From IMG/VR virus record IMGVR_UViG_3300010368_004331, positions 1 through 25,932 of that record: 25,932 bases of DNA. One strand, written 5' to 3'. Within the stretch, counting starts at the first letter, position 1, and each line of letters starts with the position of its first letter. Source of the stretch: a virus. A program made the translations under genes and the position numbers. This document shows positions 1 through 7,141 of the stretch, piece after piece. The notes beneath the pieces are model-generated. The model did no database searches. It was not told the origin of the DNA and saw only the letters and a program-made list of their open reading frames with translations.

Positions 1-1
1 A

Positions 2-175
2 AGCCAAACAACAACAGGCAACACAGGACGTGGTATGAGTATTTCGTTATTGTATTGTTTAGATGGTGATACTACTAAGGTTAAAGTTAGAAATAAAAAT
101 ACACTTGTTGAAGAAGAATTAACATTAGCAGAATTGTACAGTAAACTTACTGGTGCTGCTAAAATAATCGTGTGA
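2..175 (+). CDS. 17: Terminase large subunit (TerL/gp17), N-terminal fragment ending in split-intein N half (partial, cut by window edge)
   Basis: This is the reading frame open at the left edge and ending at TGA 173-175. It encodes 18 visible residues of TerL (ending GRGMSISLLY), then 39 residues starting CLDGDTTKVK. The first part matches the strand leading into the Walker B of T4-type gp17. Joined to residue 113 of the ORF at 1076, it gives SLLY-CDEFAF, the expected Walker B (hydrophobic strand plus DE). The Cys at base 56 begins an intein block A (C-L-D-G-D-T). TerL is the packaging motor ATPase/nuclease and is non-functional if broken here, so protein trans-splicing with the downstream ORF is inferred. 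The Walker A and most of the ATPase lie left of the window. Confidence 0.85.
   Translation, partial: SQTTTGNTGRGMSISLLYCLDGDTTKVKVRNKNTLVEEELTLAELYSKLTGAAKIIV
56..172 (+). other. Split intein, N-terminal half (IntN, 39 aa)
   Basis: Cys1 (codon 56-58) is the expected nucleophile, followed by LDGDT, a typical block A. The fragment stops after 39 residues, before any block B (TxxH). Block B instead lies in the downstream partner. This is the rare, atypically split arrangement, with the break just after block A, known from metagenomic TerL inteins such as AceL-TerL. Canonical split inteins such as DnaE break close to the C-terminus instead. The tail of IntN (LAELYSKL) resembles the helix/strand seen after block A in that group. 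Confidence 0.85.
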
Positions 176-1101
176 CAAGTTTGCATTTGTATAAATATTG
201 TATGAACAAAAAAATAGAACAGTTTAAAAAACGCAATCAAAAACGTAACGCACATCTCTATCAAACAGATAAAATAGAGGGTTTTGACTATATAGTATGT
301 CCCGTTTCGCAGGAGAGAGTTTCGATGGTTAAAACGTCGTATATTGAACGGGTATTAAGTATGACTGTAGACGAATATGACGCTTTGTATCCAGGTGTCA
401 GAGGTGTTAGTGAAGCAAGAAAGCAGAATATTAAAAAAGGGTTGCATCAAGTAGATCCTATAACAGGAAAAACCAAGTACGAGTTAAGTCAAGAAAAGGC
501 TAGAAAGGTATTATCAGAAGCTGACGAAAACGGCGTTTCTGGATATAAAAGAAAAGGCCAAACGACTCGCGAGACACATATGAAAAATATTGATGAGTTC
601 GGCCGAAATGGTTATTCACAACTTGCCTCAAAAGCTATTATAAAAGGAAACGCAACAAAGGCAAAAAAGGGATTAATATTAGAGCCTAGTTTTCGTAACG
701 AATATTACAGATACAAATCTGTGGTTTTATATGTTACAGAACAATTTAGAGCTGAAATAACAACAGGCTATAAAACTGGATTAGCTGGAACACCAGGTGC
801 ATATCATATTGATCATATGTTTTCGATAATGAACGGATACAAGAATCAAGTTAGTCCGATACTTATAGGAAGTAAATATAACTTAAAAATGATTCCTTGG
901 AAGGATAATTTATCAAAACATAGCTGTAGTAGTATTTCTTTAAATAAGCTACTGACTATCTCAATATATACCGAGAAGCAATCTAGACAAGAATACTTTT
1001 ATTTCTTAAATCTAATTGATCTAGATATAAAAAATAAAACATTTGTCTCCGGTGCCCATTTAATGGAAAGATTTTATGAATCAAAACTATATACCGAATG
1101 A
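172..1101 (+). CDS. Free-standing HNH-type homing endonuclease between the two split-intein genes
   Basis: This 309-residue protein (GTG start) is predicted to make double-strand cuts that spread the fractured intein locus. Residues 211-215 (YHIDH) and 234-251 (SKYNLKMIPWKDNLSKHS) form an HNH-like motif: H212/D214/H215, an Asn near 237 and a final N246/K249. Residues 38-74 (FDYIVCPVSQ..., then MTVDEYDALYP) look like the MUCR/zinc-ribbon-like DNA-binding segment common in phage homing endonucleases, although only one Cys remains. The basic, Gly/Lys-rich middle (105-165) fits a DNA-binding linker. The GTG at 172 overlaps the upstream stop (GTGTGA). An in-frame ATG at 202 is an alternative start directly behind a late-promoter box. 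The 3' end overlaps the next ORF by 26 bases. Function is inferred from motif and position. Confidence 0.8.
   Translation: MTSLHLYKYCMNKKIEQFKKRNQKRNAHLYQTDKIEGFDYIVCPVSQERVSMVKTSYIERVLSMTVDEYDALYPGVRGVSEARKQNIKKGLHQVDPITGKTKYELSQEKARKVLSEADENGVSGYKRKGQTTRETHMKNIDEFGRNGYSQLASKAIIKGNATKAKKGLILEPSFRNEYYRYKSVVLYVTEQFRAEITTGYKTGLAGTPGAYHIDHMFSIMNGYKNQVSPILIGSKYNLKMIPWKDNLSKHSCSSISLNKLLTISIYTEKQSRQEYFYFLNLIDLDIKNKTFVSGAHLMERFYESKLYTE
190..197 (+). promoter_or_regulatory. T4-type late promoter box TATAAATA
   Basis: An exact match to the T4 gp55-dependent late promoter consensus. It lies inside the first codons of the GTG-started endonuclease ORF and 4 bases before the in-frame ATG at 202. The predicted +1 is near 203, so a transcript would be leaderless for the ATG-202 start or would begin just inside it. 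No -35 is required for this class. Confidence 0.5.
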
Positions 1102-1411
1102 TGAATACGAAATACTAACACCCAACGGGTGGGAAGATTTTGAAGGAGTAATATTTAACGAAAATGCAAATAAGCATTCTCGCAAAATTTATTTTGACGA
1201 TAACAGTTTTGTAACAGCAACCAACGATCATAGATTTTTTTCTAATAAAAAAGAAATAAAAGTAATTGACTTAAAGGTAGGAGATACATTAGATTCCCAT
1301 AATACCGTTAAAAAAATAATCAAACTTGAAGATATAGTATTAGAGAATACATATGAAATTTTTAATGCCGAGAATCATGTAATAATAGCAAACGAAATTA
1401 ATTCACATCAA
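1076..1411 (+). other. Split intein, C-terminal half (IntC, 112 aa, terminal Gln)
   Basis: The segment contains block B (residues 45-55, FVTATNDHRFF, with T and H in TxxH position), block F (residues 92-103, TYEIFNAENHVI) and block G ending INSHQ followed by Cys+1 of the extein. The penultimate His111 is present, but the last residue is Gln112 rather than the usual Asn. Gln-ending inteins are known but are a minority. The N-terminal YEILTPNGWEDFEG region resembles the start of IntC in the atypically split TerL inteins. The total intein (39 + 112 = 151 aa) has mini-intein size, with no endonuclease domain inside. Confidence 0.85.
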
Positions 1412-2473
1412 TGTGACGAATTTGCATTTGTGCCACCAAACATTGCAGAGGAGTTTTGGACTTCAATATCACCTACACTGGCAACAGGTGGACGTGCAAT
1501 TATTACAAGCACGCCCAACAGTGATGAAGATACTTTTGCTTCTATTTGGAAAGATGCAGACAAGAAGTTTGATGATCATGGCAATGAGAGTGAACTGGGT
1601 GTAAATGGTTTTCATAACTTTACTGCACACTGGAGTGAACACCCTGATCGTGATGAAGAATGGAAATCTGTTGAAATTGGCAGAATTGGTGAAGAGAAAT
1701 TCCGTCGTGAATATGGATGTGAATTCCTAGTATTCGATGAAACACTTATAAACAGCATCAAACTTGCTGAGATGGAAGGCAGTCTGCCATTGCTTAATAT
1801 GGGCCAAACCAGGTGGTACAAGCAGCCTTCTCCAGAATATACATATGTTGTTGCACTTGATCCCAGCATGGGTACAGGAGGGGATTATTCAGCTATACAG
1901 GTTATAGAACTCCCTTCATATGAACAAGTTGCAGAGTGGCAACATAATACAACAGCAATTCCAGGACAGGTTCGAGTTCTTAGGGACATATGTTCTTATA
2001 TTTCTGAAACCGTTGGTTCAGCAGCAAGCATATATTGGAGTGTGGAAAACAATGGAATCGGAGAAGCATGTTTGTTAGTTATTAACGATTTTGGAGAAGA
2101 AAACATTCCAGGATTGTTTATAAGTGAACCAATAAGAAAAGGTCATGTTAGGAAGTTTCGTAAAGGATTCAACACAACTCATGGCAGCAAAATTACAGCA
2201 TGTAGTAGATTAAAAACAATGGTTGAAACTGGAAAATTAACAATTAAGTCAAGGCCATTGCTGTCAGAACTTAAAAATTTTGTTGCAACTGGTAGTAGTT
2301 TTCAAGCAAAATCAGGAACAACTGATGATTTGGTAAGTGCAATGCTGCTATCATTAAGAATGATGGCAATATTAAAAGATTGGGATCCTAGGATATACAA
2401 TACATTTACTCAAGTAGAAGCTGATGTAGACTATGAACCACCCATGCCAATCTTTATTAGTAACAATTTTTAA
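1076..2473 (+). CDS. 17: Split-intein C half fused to terminase large subunit C-terminal part (gp17)
   Basis: This is a 465-residue protein. Residues 1-112 are IntC and residues 113-465 are the rest of TerL, beginning CDEFAFVPPNIAEEFW (end of Walker B). The ATPase coupling motif STPNSDEDTF follows. The C-terminal RNase H-like nuclease shows D262 (VALDPSMGTGGDYS), E324 (WSVENNGIGEA) and D417/D418 (GTTDDLVSAMLL). Their spacing is close to T4 gp17 D401/E458/D542. The 353 TerL residues match the length T4 gp17 has after its Walker B. Splicing to the fragment ending at 175 would restore full TerL, which cuts and packages concatemeric DNA. The ATG overlaps the endonuclease end by 26 bases, and no clear Shine-Dalgarno is seen, so translational coupling is likely. 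Confidence 0.92.
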   Translation: MNQNYIPNDEYEILTPNGWEDFEGVIFNENANKHSRKIYFDDNSFVTATNDHRFFSNKKEIKVIDLKVGDTLDSHNTVKKIIKLEDIVLENTYEIFNAENHVIIANEINSHQCDEFAFVPPNIAEEFWTSISPTLATGGRAIITSTPNSDEDTFASIWKDADKKFDDHGNESELGVNGFHNFTAHWSEHPDRDEEWKSVEIGRIGEEKFRREYGCEFLVFDETLINSIKLAEMEGSLPLLNMGQTRWYKQPSPEYTYVVALDPSMGTGGDYSAIQVIELPSYEQVAEWQHNTTAIPGQVRVLRDICSYISETVGSAASIYWSVENNGIGEACLLVINDFGEENIPGLFISEPIRKGHVRKFRKGFNTTHGSKITACSRLKTMVETGKLTIKSRPLLSELKNFVATGSSFQAKSGTTDDLVSAMLLSLRMMAILKDWDPRIYNTFTQVEADVDYEPPMPIFISNNF

Positions 2474-2480
2474 ATAAATA
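2473..2480 (+). promoter_or_regulatory. T4-type late promoter box AATAAATA
   Basis: This matches NATAAATA, seven of eight to TATAAATA. It overlaps the last base of the terminase stop codon and ends 5 bases before the ATG at 2486. The predicted +1 coincides with that ATG. No Shine-Dalgarno is seen, so a leaderless late transcript is suggested. Confidence 0.5.
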
Positions 2481-2485
2481 ACAAT

Positions 2486-4612
2486 ATGAAAAACTTAAAC
2501 AAAATAGGCGAAGAGCTGTTTAACAAAATAAGAGGTCGTTTTCCAGAAGTCACAATTGGTGATGAAGAAGGAAATGTAACCAATACTCCATCTGATGCAC
2601 GATTTTTTGATTTTGATTATAATGAATCTGGACGTGATTTGGGAAAAGTAAGTGTGTCTATATCTGAAAAAGATGGACTTACTATAATATACTCAAAAGA
2701 CTTTATACAAAACGAAGATGAAACCACACAATCTAATTGGTATAATTTTTTAAAAGAATTAAGAGTATTTTCAAAAAAACGCCTATTAAATTTTGATGTA
2801 AGAGATATAAACAAATCAAATCTCAACAAACGAGATTACAAATTTTTAGCTACCAATCTTGGAGACAATACGATGACAGAATCGAAACTTTATGGGACTT
2901 CACGAATAAGTTACCAAAACATTGATAACGCAAGACTGGTTATCAAACACACTGAAAGTGTAAATCAAGAGTTGGCAGGTGGCCGAACTCGTAGCATTGG
3001 TATCATATATGTTGAAAGTGCAGACGGTGAAAGATTTAAATATCCATATCGCCACCTAACAGGCGCTAGGGCAATGGCCAGACATGTTAGCGAAGGTGGC
3101 AAGCCATACGACGATTTCGGCGGTCATATTACTGGACTAAGTGAAGAAATGTCCAATCTTCGCAAGTTTAGAAACTACATGGGTCGCAGCAGTGTAATGG
3201 CTGAAAGTCTAAGTGAATACATGGATGTTGTAAGAGAAAGAATATCCACTGTAAAAAAGACCATTGAGAGTTTACAAAAGCCTAATTATTATGCTGAAGC
3301 CATCTCTAGTTTTGTAAAGCCAGTGTTTGAAGATGTTCCAGATGATGTAAAAGACAATTGGGTAGATCAGCTTACAATCCGCCAGTTTAATGAAGAACTT
3401 CAGGATGTGTTTCCATACATTTATCGACTGGTAAGTGAGCACAAAAAAGCCAAAACACTGGGTCCAGTAGACATTGTTGCTGAAGCCGACGATCCTTGTT
3501 GGAAAGATTACAAGCAAGTTGGTATGAAGGAAAAAAACGGCAAGCAAGTTCCCAATTGTGTGCCAGAAGAAGAACAATTGGAACAAGGCTTTGAAGAGAT
3601 GATGGGCCAATTTGCAGAAGAAAAAGAGTGTAGTGATTGCGGTTCCATACCATGTGAATGCAGTACTAATGAAGCAGAGCCAAAATCTAAAACTAGTTAT
3701 GGTAACTTGTATGTAAAATTTGCAGCAAAAACCACAGCTGGCACAAGCACTGGCGGCGCCAAGCCATACTTGGTGGCTTATGCTGGATTTGTTCAAGACC
3801 CCACTGACTTAAAGTTTGCAGATGCATTGCGTACATACACTGCACTAACATCCAAGGATATTATCGCAAAAACAATTAAAAAGTTAATGACAGAAAAAGT
3901 ATTTGTTAATGCAGATAAAATCATTTTGTACAAAGAACCAGGAGTGGTTAACAAGTTCCCACAATTGTCTGAATTCTTTGATTGGATGAGTTCCTACAAG
4001 GGTAATAAACTTGGAATTGAAAATGCACCTGAAAGAGAGGTAGACCCAGACAGCAAAGGTTCTGGAAAGAAAAGACTTCCAAAAGGACATTTTGCAGCCA
4101 ACCCCAAGGACTATGAAGTTCCTGAAAAGAAAATGACAAGATACTTTACCATTGATAATGCTAGGGTCATGCAATTTTTGAGACAGCAACAGCCAGATTT
4201 TATGCAACGATTCTTCCGTCCAGCGTTCAAAGGATTCTTGATGAAAGATAAAGATTTCCAACAATTTGCTAAATTCTTGAAATCAGAAAAAGTTGTAGAC
4301 AACTATGGACCAACAAATATTAATATTGACCATGAAAAGAGTTTTAGTGAAGATGAGCAAACATCAACTAATAATACACCACTGAGTGAATTTATTTTAA
4401 GTTATTTCGACAGAGAAAATGGACAATTTCCCAAAGGTGAAACTGCAATACTCACTATGGTAGAAAAAGAATATGGTGATGAATATATTGATCCAGCAAA
4501 GCACTTCATCGAACGTGTAAATCAAACATTTGAACAACATCAAATGAATCAACAACCAATAGCAGATGAAACTGAATACCAAAGAATGCGTGAGCTTGCT
4601 GGACTGAGATAA
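2486..4612 (+). CDS. Unknown large T4-like marine phage protein
   Basis: This is a 708-residue protein with no recognised enzymatic domain. Residues 138-240 contain a well-ordered segment (RTRSIGIIYVESADGERF, GARAMARHVSEGG) that reads like a folded core. Residues 338-362 hold a Cys-x20+-Cys motif starting CWKDYKQVGMK, a pattern recurring in uncultured marine phage virion or internal proteins. It is followed by a Cys cluster C382/C385/C390/C392 (CSDCGSIPCEC), which could bind zinc. The C-terminus ends YQRMRELAGLR. The gene lies between terminase and gp32 behind a late box, so a virion or internal structural role is plausible but inferred. The start is ATG 2486, because it is the first codon after the late box. 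Confidence 0.75.
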   Translation: MKNLNKIGEELFNKIRGRFPEVTIGDEEGNVTNTPSDARFFDFDYNESGRDLGKVSVSISEKDGLTIIYSKDFIQNEDETTQSNWYNFLKELRVFSKKRLLNFDVRDINKSNLNKRDYKFLATNLGDNTMTESKLYGTSRISYQNIDNARLVIKHTESVNQELAGGRTRSIGIIYVESADGERFKYPYRHLTGARAMARHVSEGGKPYDDFGGHITGLSEEMSNLRKFRNYMGRSSVMAESLSEYMDVVRERISTVKKTIESLQKPNYYAEAISSFVKPVFEDVPDDVKDNWVDQLTIRQFNEELQDVFPYIYRLVSEHKKAKTLGPVDIVAEADDPCWKDYKQVGMKEKNGKQVPNCVPEEEQLEQGFEEMMGQFAEEKECSDCGSIPCECSTNEAEPKSKTSYGNLYVKFAAKTTAGTSTGGAKPYLVAYAGFVQDPTDLKFADALRTYTALTSKDIIAKTIKKLMTEKVFVNADKIILYKEPGVVNKFPQLSEFFDWMSSYKGNKLGIENAPEREVDPDSKGSGKKRLPKGHFAANPKDYEVPEKKMTRYFTIDNARVMQFLRQQQPDFMQRFFRPAFKGFLMKDKDFQQFAKFLKSEKVVDNYGPTNINIDHEKSFSEDEQTSTNNTPLSEFILSYFDRENGQFPKGETAILTMVEKEYGDEYIDPAKHFIERVNQTFEQHQMNQQPIADETEYQRMRELAGLR

Positions 4613-4644
4613 TACCAGCAAATCACATTTTTACAAAAAAACCA

Positions 4645-4673
4645 TTGACAAGATAAATAATATTGTGTAGTAT
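4645..4673 (+). promoter_or_regulatory. Sigma-70-like promoter upstream of gene 32
   Basis: TTGACA at 4645-4650, a 17-base spacer and TAGTAT at 4668-4673. The -35 is perfect and the -10 matches four of six. The predicted +1 is near 4680, giving a leader of about 64 bases before the gene 32 ATG. Confidence 0.6.
4652..4659 (+). promoter_or_regulatory. Late-promoter-like box GATAAATA upstream of gene 32
   Basis: This is seven of eight to TATAAATA and lies inside the spacer of the sigma-70-like promoter. Gene 32 of T4 is expressed both early/middle and late, so overlapping promoters would fit. The predicted +1 is near 4665. Confidence 0.35.
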
Positions 4674-4695
4674 GTAATAGTGCTACACAATATTA
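4658..4695 (+). repeat. Perfect 13-bp inverted repeat in the gene 32 upstream region
   Basis: The left arm 4658-4670 pairs perfectly with 4683-4695 around a 12-base loop. The arm sequence contains ATATTGTGTAG and its complement. The left arm overlaps the -10 hexamer. It could be a DNA operator, an mRNA hairpin used when transcription starts upstream, or a terminator for the upstream gene. There is no T-tract after it, so a terminator is less likely. T4 gene 32 mRNA is autoregulated through a folded leader, so an equivalent role is possible. Confidence 0.55.
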
Positions 4696-4743
4696 AGGCA
4701 CAAATTTTACAGCACATAGGCAATTTTATAGGAGGCATCAACT

Positions 4744-5751
4744 ATGGCATCATTAGCAGAAATTAGAGCAAAACTCAAAGAACAAGAAACACGTTCTACA
4801 GGTGGCAACACCGGCGGCGGCGATAACGCAATTTACCCATTTTGGAATATACAAGAAGGACAGGTAGCAACTATCCGTTTCCTTCCTGATGGGAACACAG
4901 CAAACGACTTCTTCTGGGCAGAACGTTTGATGATCAAACTACCATTTGCAGGCATAAAAGGTGAAACTGATTCACGTCCTGTGCAAGTACAAGTTCCATG
5001 TATGGAAATGTACGGCGAGGCATGTCCAATTCTTGGAGAAGTACGTGCATGGTTCAAGGATCCAAGCCTTGAAGATATGGGCCGCAAGTATTGGAAAAAG
5101 CGTAGCTACATTATGCAAGGGTTTGTTACAGATAATCCTTTGAAAGAAGATTCTTCTCCAGAAAATCCAATTCGTAGATTCATTATTGGGCCACAGATTT
5201 TCCAAATCATTAAAGCAAGCTTGCTTGATCCTGACATGGATGATTTGCCTACTGATTACACAGCAGGTATTGACTTCCGTCTTAACAAAGGTTCAAAAGG
5301 TGGTTATGCTGATTATGGTACCAGCAACTGGGCACGTCGTGAACGCCCTCTTACTGATAGTGAAATGAGTGCAATTAATACACATGGACTATTCAACTTG
5401 GGTGACTTCCTTCCAAAGAAGCCTACTGAAGTTGAGGTACGGGTTCTCAAAGAGATGTTTGAGGCAAGTGTAGATGGTGAAGCATACGACGCAGATCGTT
5501 GGGGACAATACTTCCGTCCAGCTGGAATGGCTGCTCGCACTGGCGATCCCACTAAGGCATCTAGCCCAAATGCAACGGCAACCAGCCAAAGCGCTCCTGC
5601 TGATACACGTGAAACATCATCACCAGTGGTACAAGCGCCAGTGGTACAAGCACCAGTACAACAAGAAGCAGAAGCAGAAGCAGCACCTGCTACTACTTCA
5701 GGCGGAGCGCAAGACATTCTTGCAATGATCCGCGCACGTCAGAATACATAA
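4744..5751 (+). CDS. 32: Single-stranded DNA-binding protein gp32
   Basis: This 335-residue protein coats single-stranded DNA in replication, recombination and repair, and recruits UvsX/UvsY and replisome proteins. The N-terminal basic segment (MASLAEIRAKLKEQE) fits the cooperativity domain. The OB-fold core includes YPFWNIQEGQVATIRFLPDG (31-50), PCMEMYGEACPI (85-96) and the RYWKK/YIMQGFV strand. The C-terminus is low-complexity Ala/Gln/Pro-rich with acidic residues, ending GGAQDILAMIRARQNT. Only two Cys (86, 94) are seen around the T4 zinc-site region, and CPVC is replaced by CPIL, so zinc binding is doubtful. Shine-Dalgarno AGGAGG at 4730-4735 supports the ATG at 4744. Gene 32 followed by uvsX suggests a recombination cluster. 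Confidence 0.92.
   Translation: MASLAEIRAKLKEQETRSTGGNTGGGDNAIYPFWNIQEGQVATIRFLPDGNTANDFFWAERLMIKLPFAGIKGETDSRPVQVQVPCMEMYGEACPILGEVRAWFKDPSLEDMGRKYWKKRSYIMQGFVTDNPLKEDSSPENPIRRFIIGPQIFQIIKASLLDPDMDDLPTDYTAGIDFRLNKGSKGGYADYGTSNWARRERPLTDSEMSAINTHGLFNLGDFLPKKPTEVEVRVLKEMFEASVDGEAYDADRWGQYFRPAGMAARTGDPTKASSPNATATSQSAPADTRETSSPVVQAPVVQAPVQQEAEAEAAPATTSGGAQDILAMIRARQNT
5623..5652 (+). repeat. 15-bp tandem repeat in the gene 32 tail
   Basis: Two near-identical 15-base units (CCAGTGGTACAAGCG/A) encode VVQAP twice in the flexible C-terminal linker of gp32, with a degenerate third copy after them. It is probably replication slippage in a low-constraint linker. Confidence 0.7.
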
Positions 5752-5761
5752 TGACTTAAAT

Positions 5762-5790
5762 GTAGGGGTATAAGTGGTTTATACCCCTAC
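5762..5790 (+). terminator. Hairpin terminator between gene 32 and uvsX
   Basis: A perfect 12-bp stem, GTAGGGGTATAA (5762-5773) with its complement at 5779-5790, and a 5-base loop, 10 bases after the gene 32 stop. The following AACTTTATTA is only weakly T-rich, so it may attenuate transcription, or stabilise the 3' end of gene 32 mRNA, rather than stop all of it. Confidence 0.65.
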
Positions 5791-5820
5791 AACTTTATTA
5801 AAATTTAATAGGAGAATTTG

Positions 5821-6918
5821 ATGGCTAAGTCATTTGATGTTAGCAAGTTCCGCAAGGATCTGACTAAAAGTATCTCAGGAATGAGTGCTGGATTTAACGA
5901 TCCAACTGACTGGGTCAGTACTGGCAGTTTTGCACTAAACTACTTAATTAGTGGAGATTTCCACAAAGGTGTTCCACTTGGAAAAGTTACAGTATTTGCA
6001 GGTGAATCAGGAGCAGGCAAATCATACTTCTGTTCTGGAAACATTGTAAAACACGCACAGGATCAAGGCATCTTTGTAGTATTAATTGACTCAGAGAACG
6101 CACTTGATGAAAGCTGGTTACATGCATTGGGTGTGGAAACTGGCGAGGACAAACTGCTTAAACTTAATATGTCAATGATTGATGATGTAGCAAAAACTAT
6201 TTCAACATTTATTAACGATTACAAGGCAATGGATGCAGAAGATCGTCCCAAAGTATTATTCGTAATTGACAGCTTGGGCATGTTGCTTACACCAACTGAT
6301 GTTGACCAGTTTAATAAAGGCGACATGAAGGGTGATATGGGTCGCAAACCCAAAGCATTAACTTCGCTTGTTCGCAACACGGTTAACATGATTGGATCGT
6401 TGAACGTTGGACTAATTTGTACCAACCACACATATGCTTCACAGGATATGTTTGACCCAGATGATAAAATTTCAGGTGGTTCAGGCTTCATATATGCTAG
6501 TTCAATTGTGGTTGCAATGAAGAAAATGAAGCTCAAAGAAGATGAAAACGGAAACAAAATATCAGACGTTATGGGCATCCGTGCTGGTTGTAAAGTAATG
6601 AAGACTCGCTATGCAAAACCATTTGAAGGCGTGCAAGTTAAAATTCCTTACGAAACTGGTATGAACCCATACAGTGGACTGGTTGAATTATTTGAAAAGA
6701 AAGGCTTGTTGGTCAAACAAGGAAATCGACTCAAGTATATCGATTTAGCAGGTACAGAACACCTGGACTATCGCAAGCAATGGGACGGTCCAAAACTTGA
6801 TATAATTATGAATGAATTTGCAGAAAGAACAGCCAAAGTAGTAAATAACACAGATACTGCGGATGCTGATGTTGCAGATGTAGATGATTATACTGAGGAA
6901 ACCTACACAGATGAATGA
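5821..6918 (+). CDS. uvsX: RecA-like recombinase UvsX
   Basis: This 365-residue protein is the phage strand-exchange recombinase acting with gp32 and UvsY in recombination-dependent replication. The Walker A is GESGAGKS (61-68). The Walker B strand is KVLFVIDSLGMLL. The LICTNHTYASQDMFDP segment and KISGGSGF DNA-binding loop are typical of UvsX. The length is near T4 UvsX (391 aa) with an acidic C-terminal tail. The ATG at 5821 is preceded by AGGAG at 5810-5814; a TTG just before it is not needed. The 3' end overlaps the next gene by 8 bases. Confidence 0.95.
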   Translation: MAKSFDVSKFRKDLTKSISGMSAGFNDPTDWVSTGSFALNYLISGDFHKGVPLGKVTVFAGESGAGKSYFCSGNIVKHAQDQGIFVVLIDSENALDESWLHALGVETGEDKLLKLNMSMIDDVAKTISTFINDYKAMDAEDRPKVLFVIDSLGMLLTPTDVDQFNKGDMKGDMGRKPKALTSLVRNTVNMIGSLNVGLICTNHTYASQDMFDPDDKISGGSGFIYASSIVVAMKKMKLKEDENGNKISDVMGIRAGCKVMKTRYAKPFEGVQVKIPYETGMNPYSGLVELFEKKGLLVKQGNRLKYIDLAGTEHLDYRKQWDGPKLDIIMNEFAERTAKVVNNTDTADADVADVDDYTEETYTDE

Positions 6919-7141
6919 AGAAAATATTGTTGAAATTTGGACTCTTTTTAGGGAATATTTAGACAAGAAGCAAATTGAAGTTATTGCAGAAAAGTATGTA
7001 GACATACTAGCTGACTACGGAGTGTCAGACCAGGTATTCAAAGAATCACTGGGATCTGATGTTCAACTGGATAATGCAATTCAATATTATCTAGAACTTG
7101 ATACTGACATAAACTATGATGACGAGGATTGGGACGATTAA
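6911..7141 (+). CDS. Small acidic protein of the uvsX operon, unknown
   Basis: This is a 76-residue acidic protein beginning MNEENIVEIWTLFREYLDKK and ending DINYDDEDWDD. The ATG at 6911 lies inside the end of uvsX, an 8-base overlap, and the stop shares one base with the ATG of the next gene (TAATG). No domain is recognised. The helical N-terminal half (about 5-60) plus the acidic tail suggests a partner-binding protein. Tight coupling to uvsX suggests a role in recombination, but this is inference. Confidence 0.7.
   Translation: MNEENIVEIWTLFREYLDKKQIEVIAEKYVDILADYGVSDQVFKESLGSDVQLDNAIQYYLELDTDINYDDEDWDD

Noticed and set aside
1413-1604. A short plus-strand frame over the TerL C-extein
   Set aside because: It is a shifted frame within well-supported TerL sequence with no motif.
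3272-3796. A 174-residue open frame on the minus strand within the large unknown gene
   Set aside because: It lies fully opposite a long coherent protein, has no Shine-Dalgarno and shows hydrophobic/Phe/Cys-rich composition typical of antisense frames in A+T-rich DNA.
5313-5717. A minus-strand frame of 134 residues opposite gp32
   Set aside because: It is a shadow of gene 32, with Ala/Ser-rich composition mirroring the low-complexity tail; no start site or neighbours support it.
5762-5790. Calling this hairpin a full intrinsic terminator with certainty
   Set aside because: The stem is strong but the T-tract is weak, so complete termination cannot be claimed; kept as a moderate terminator only.
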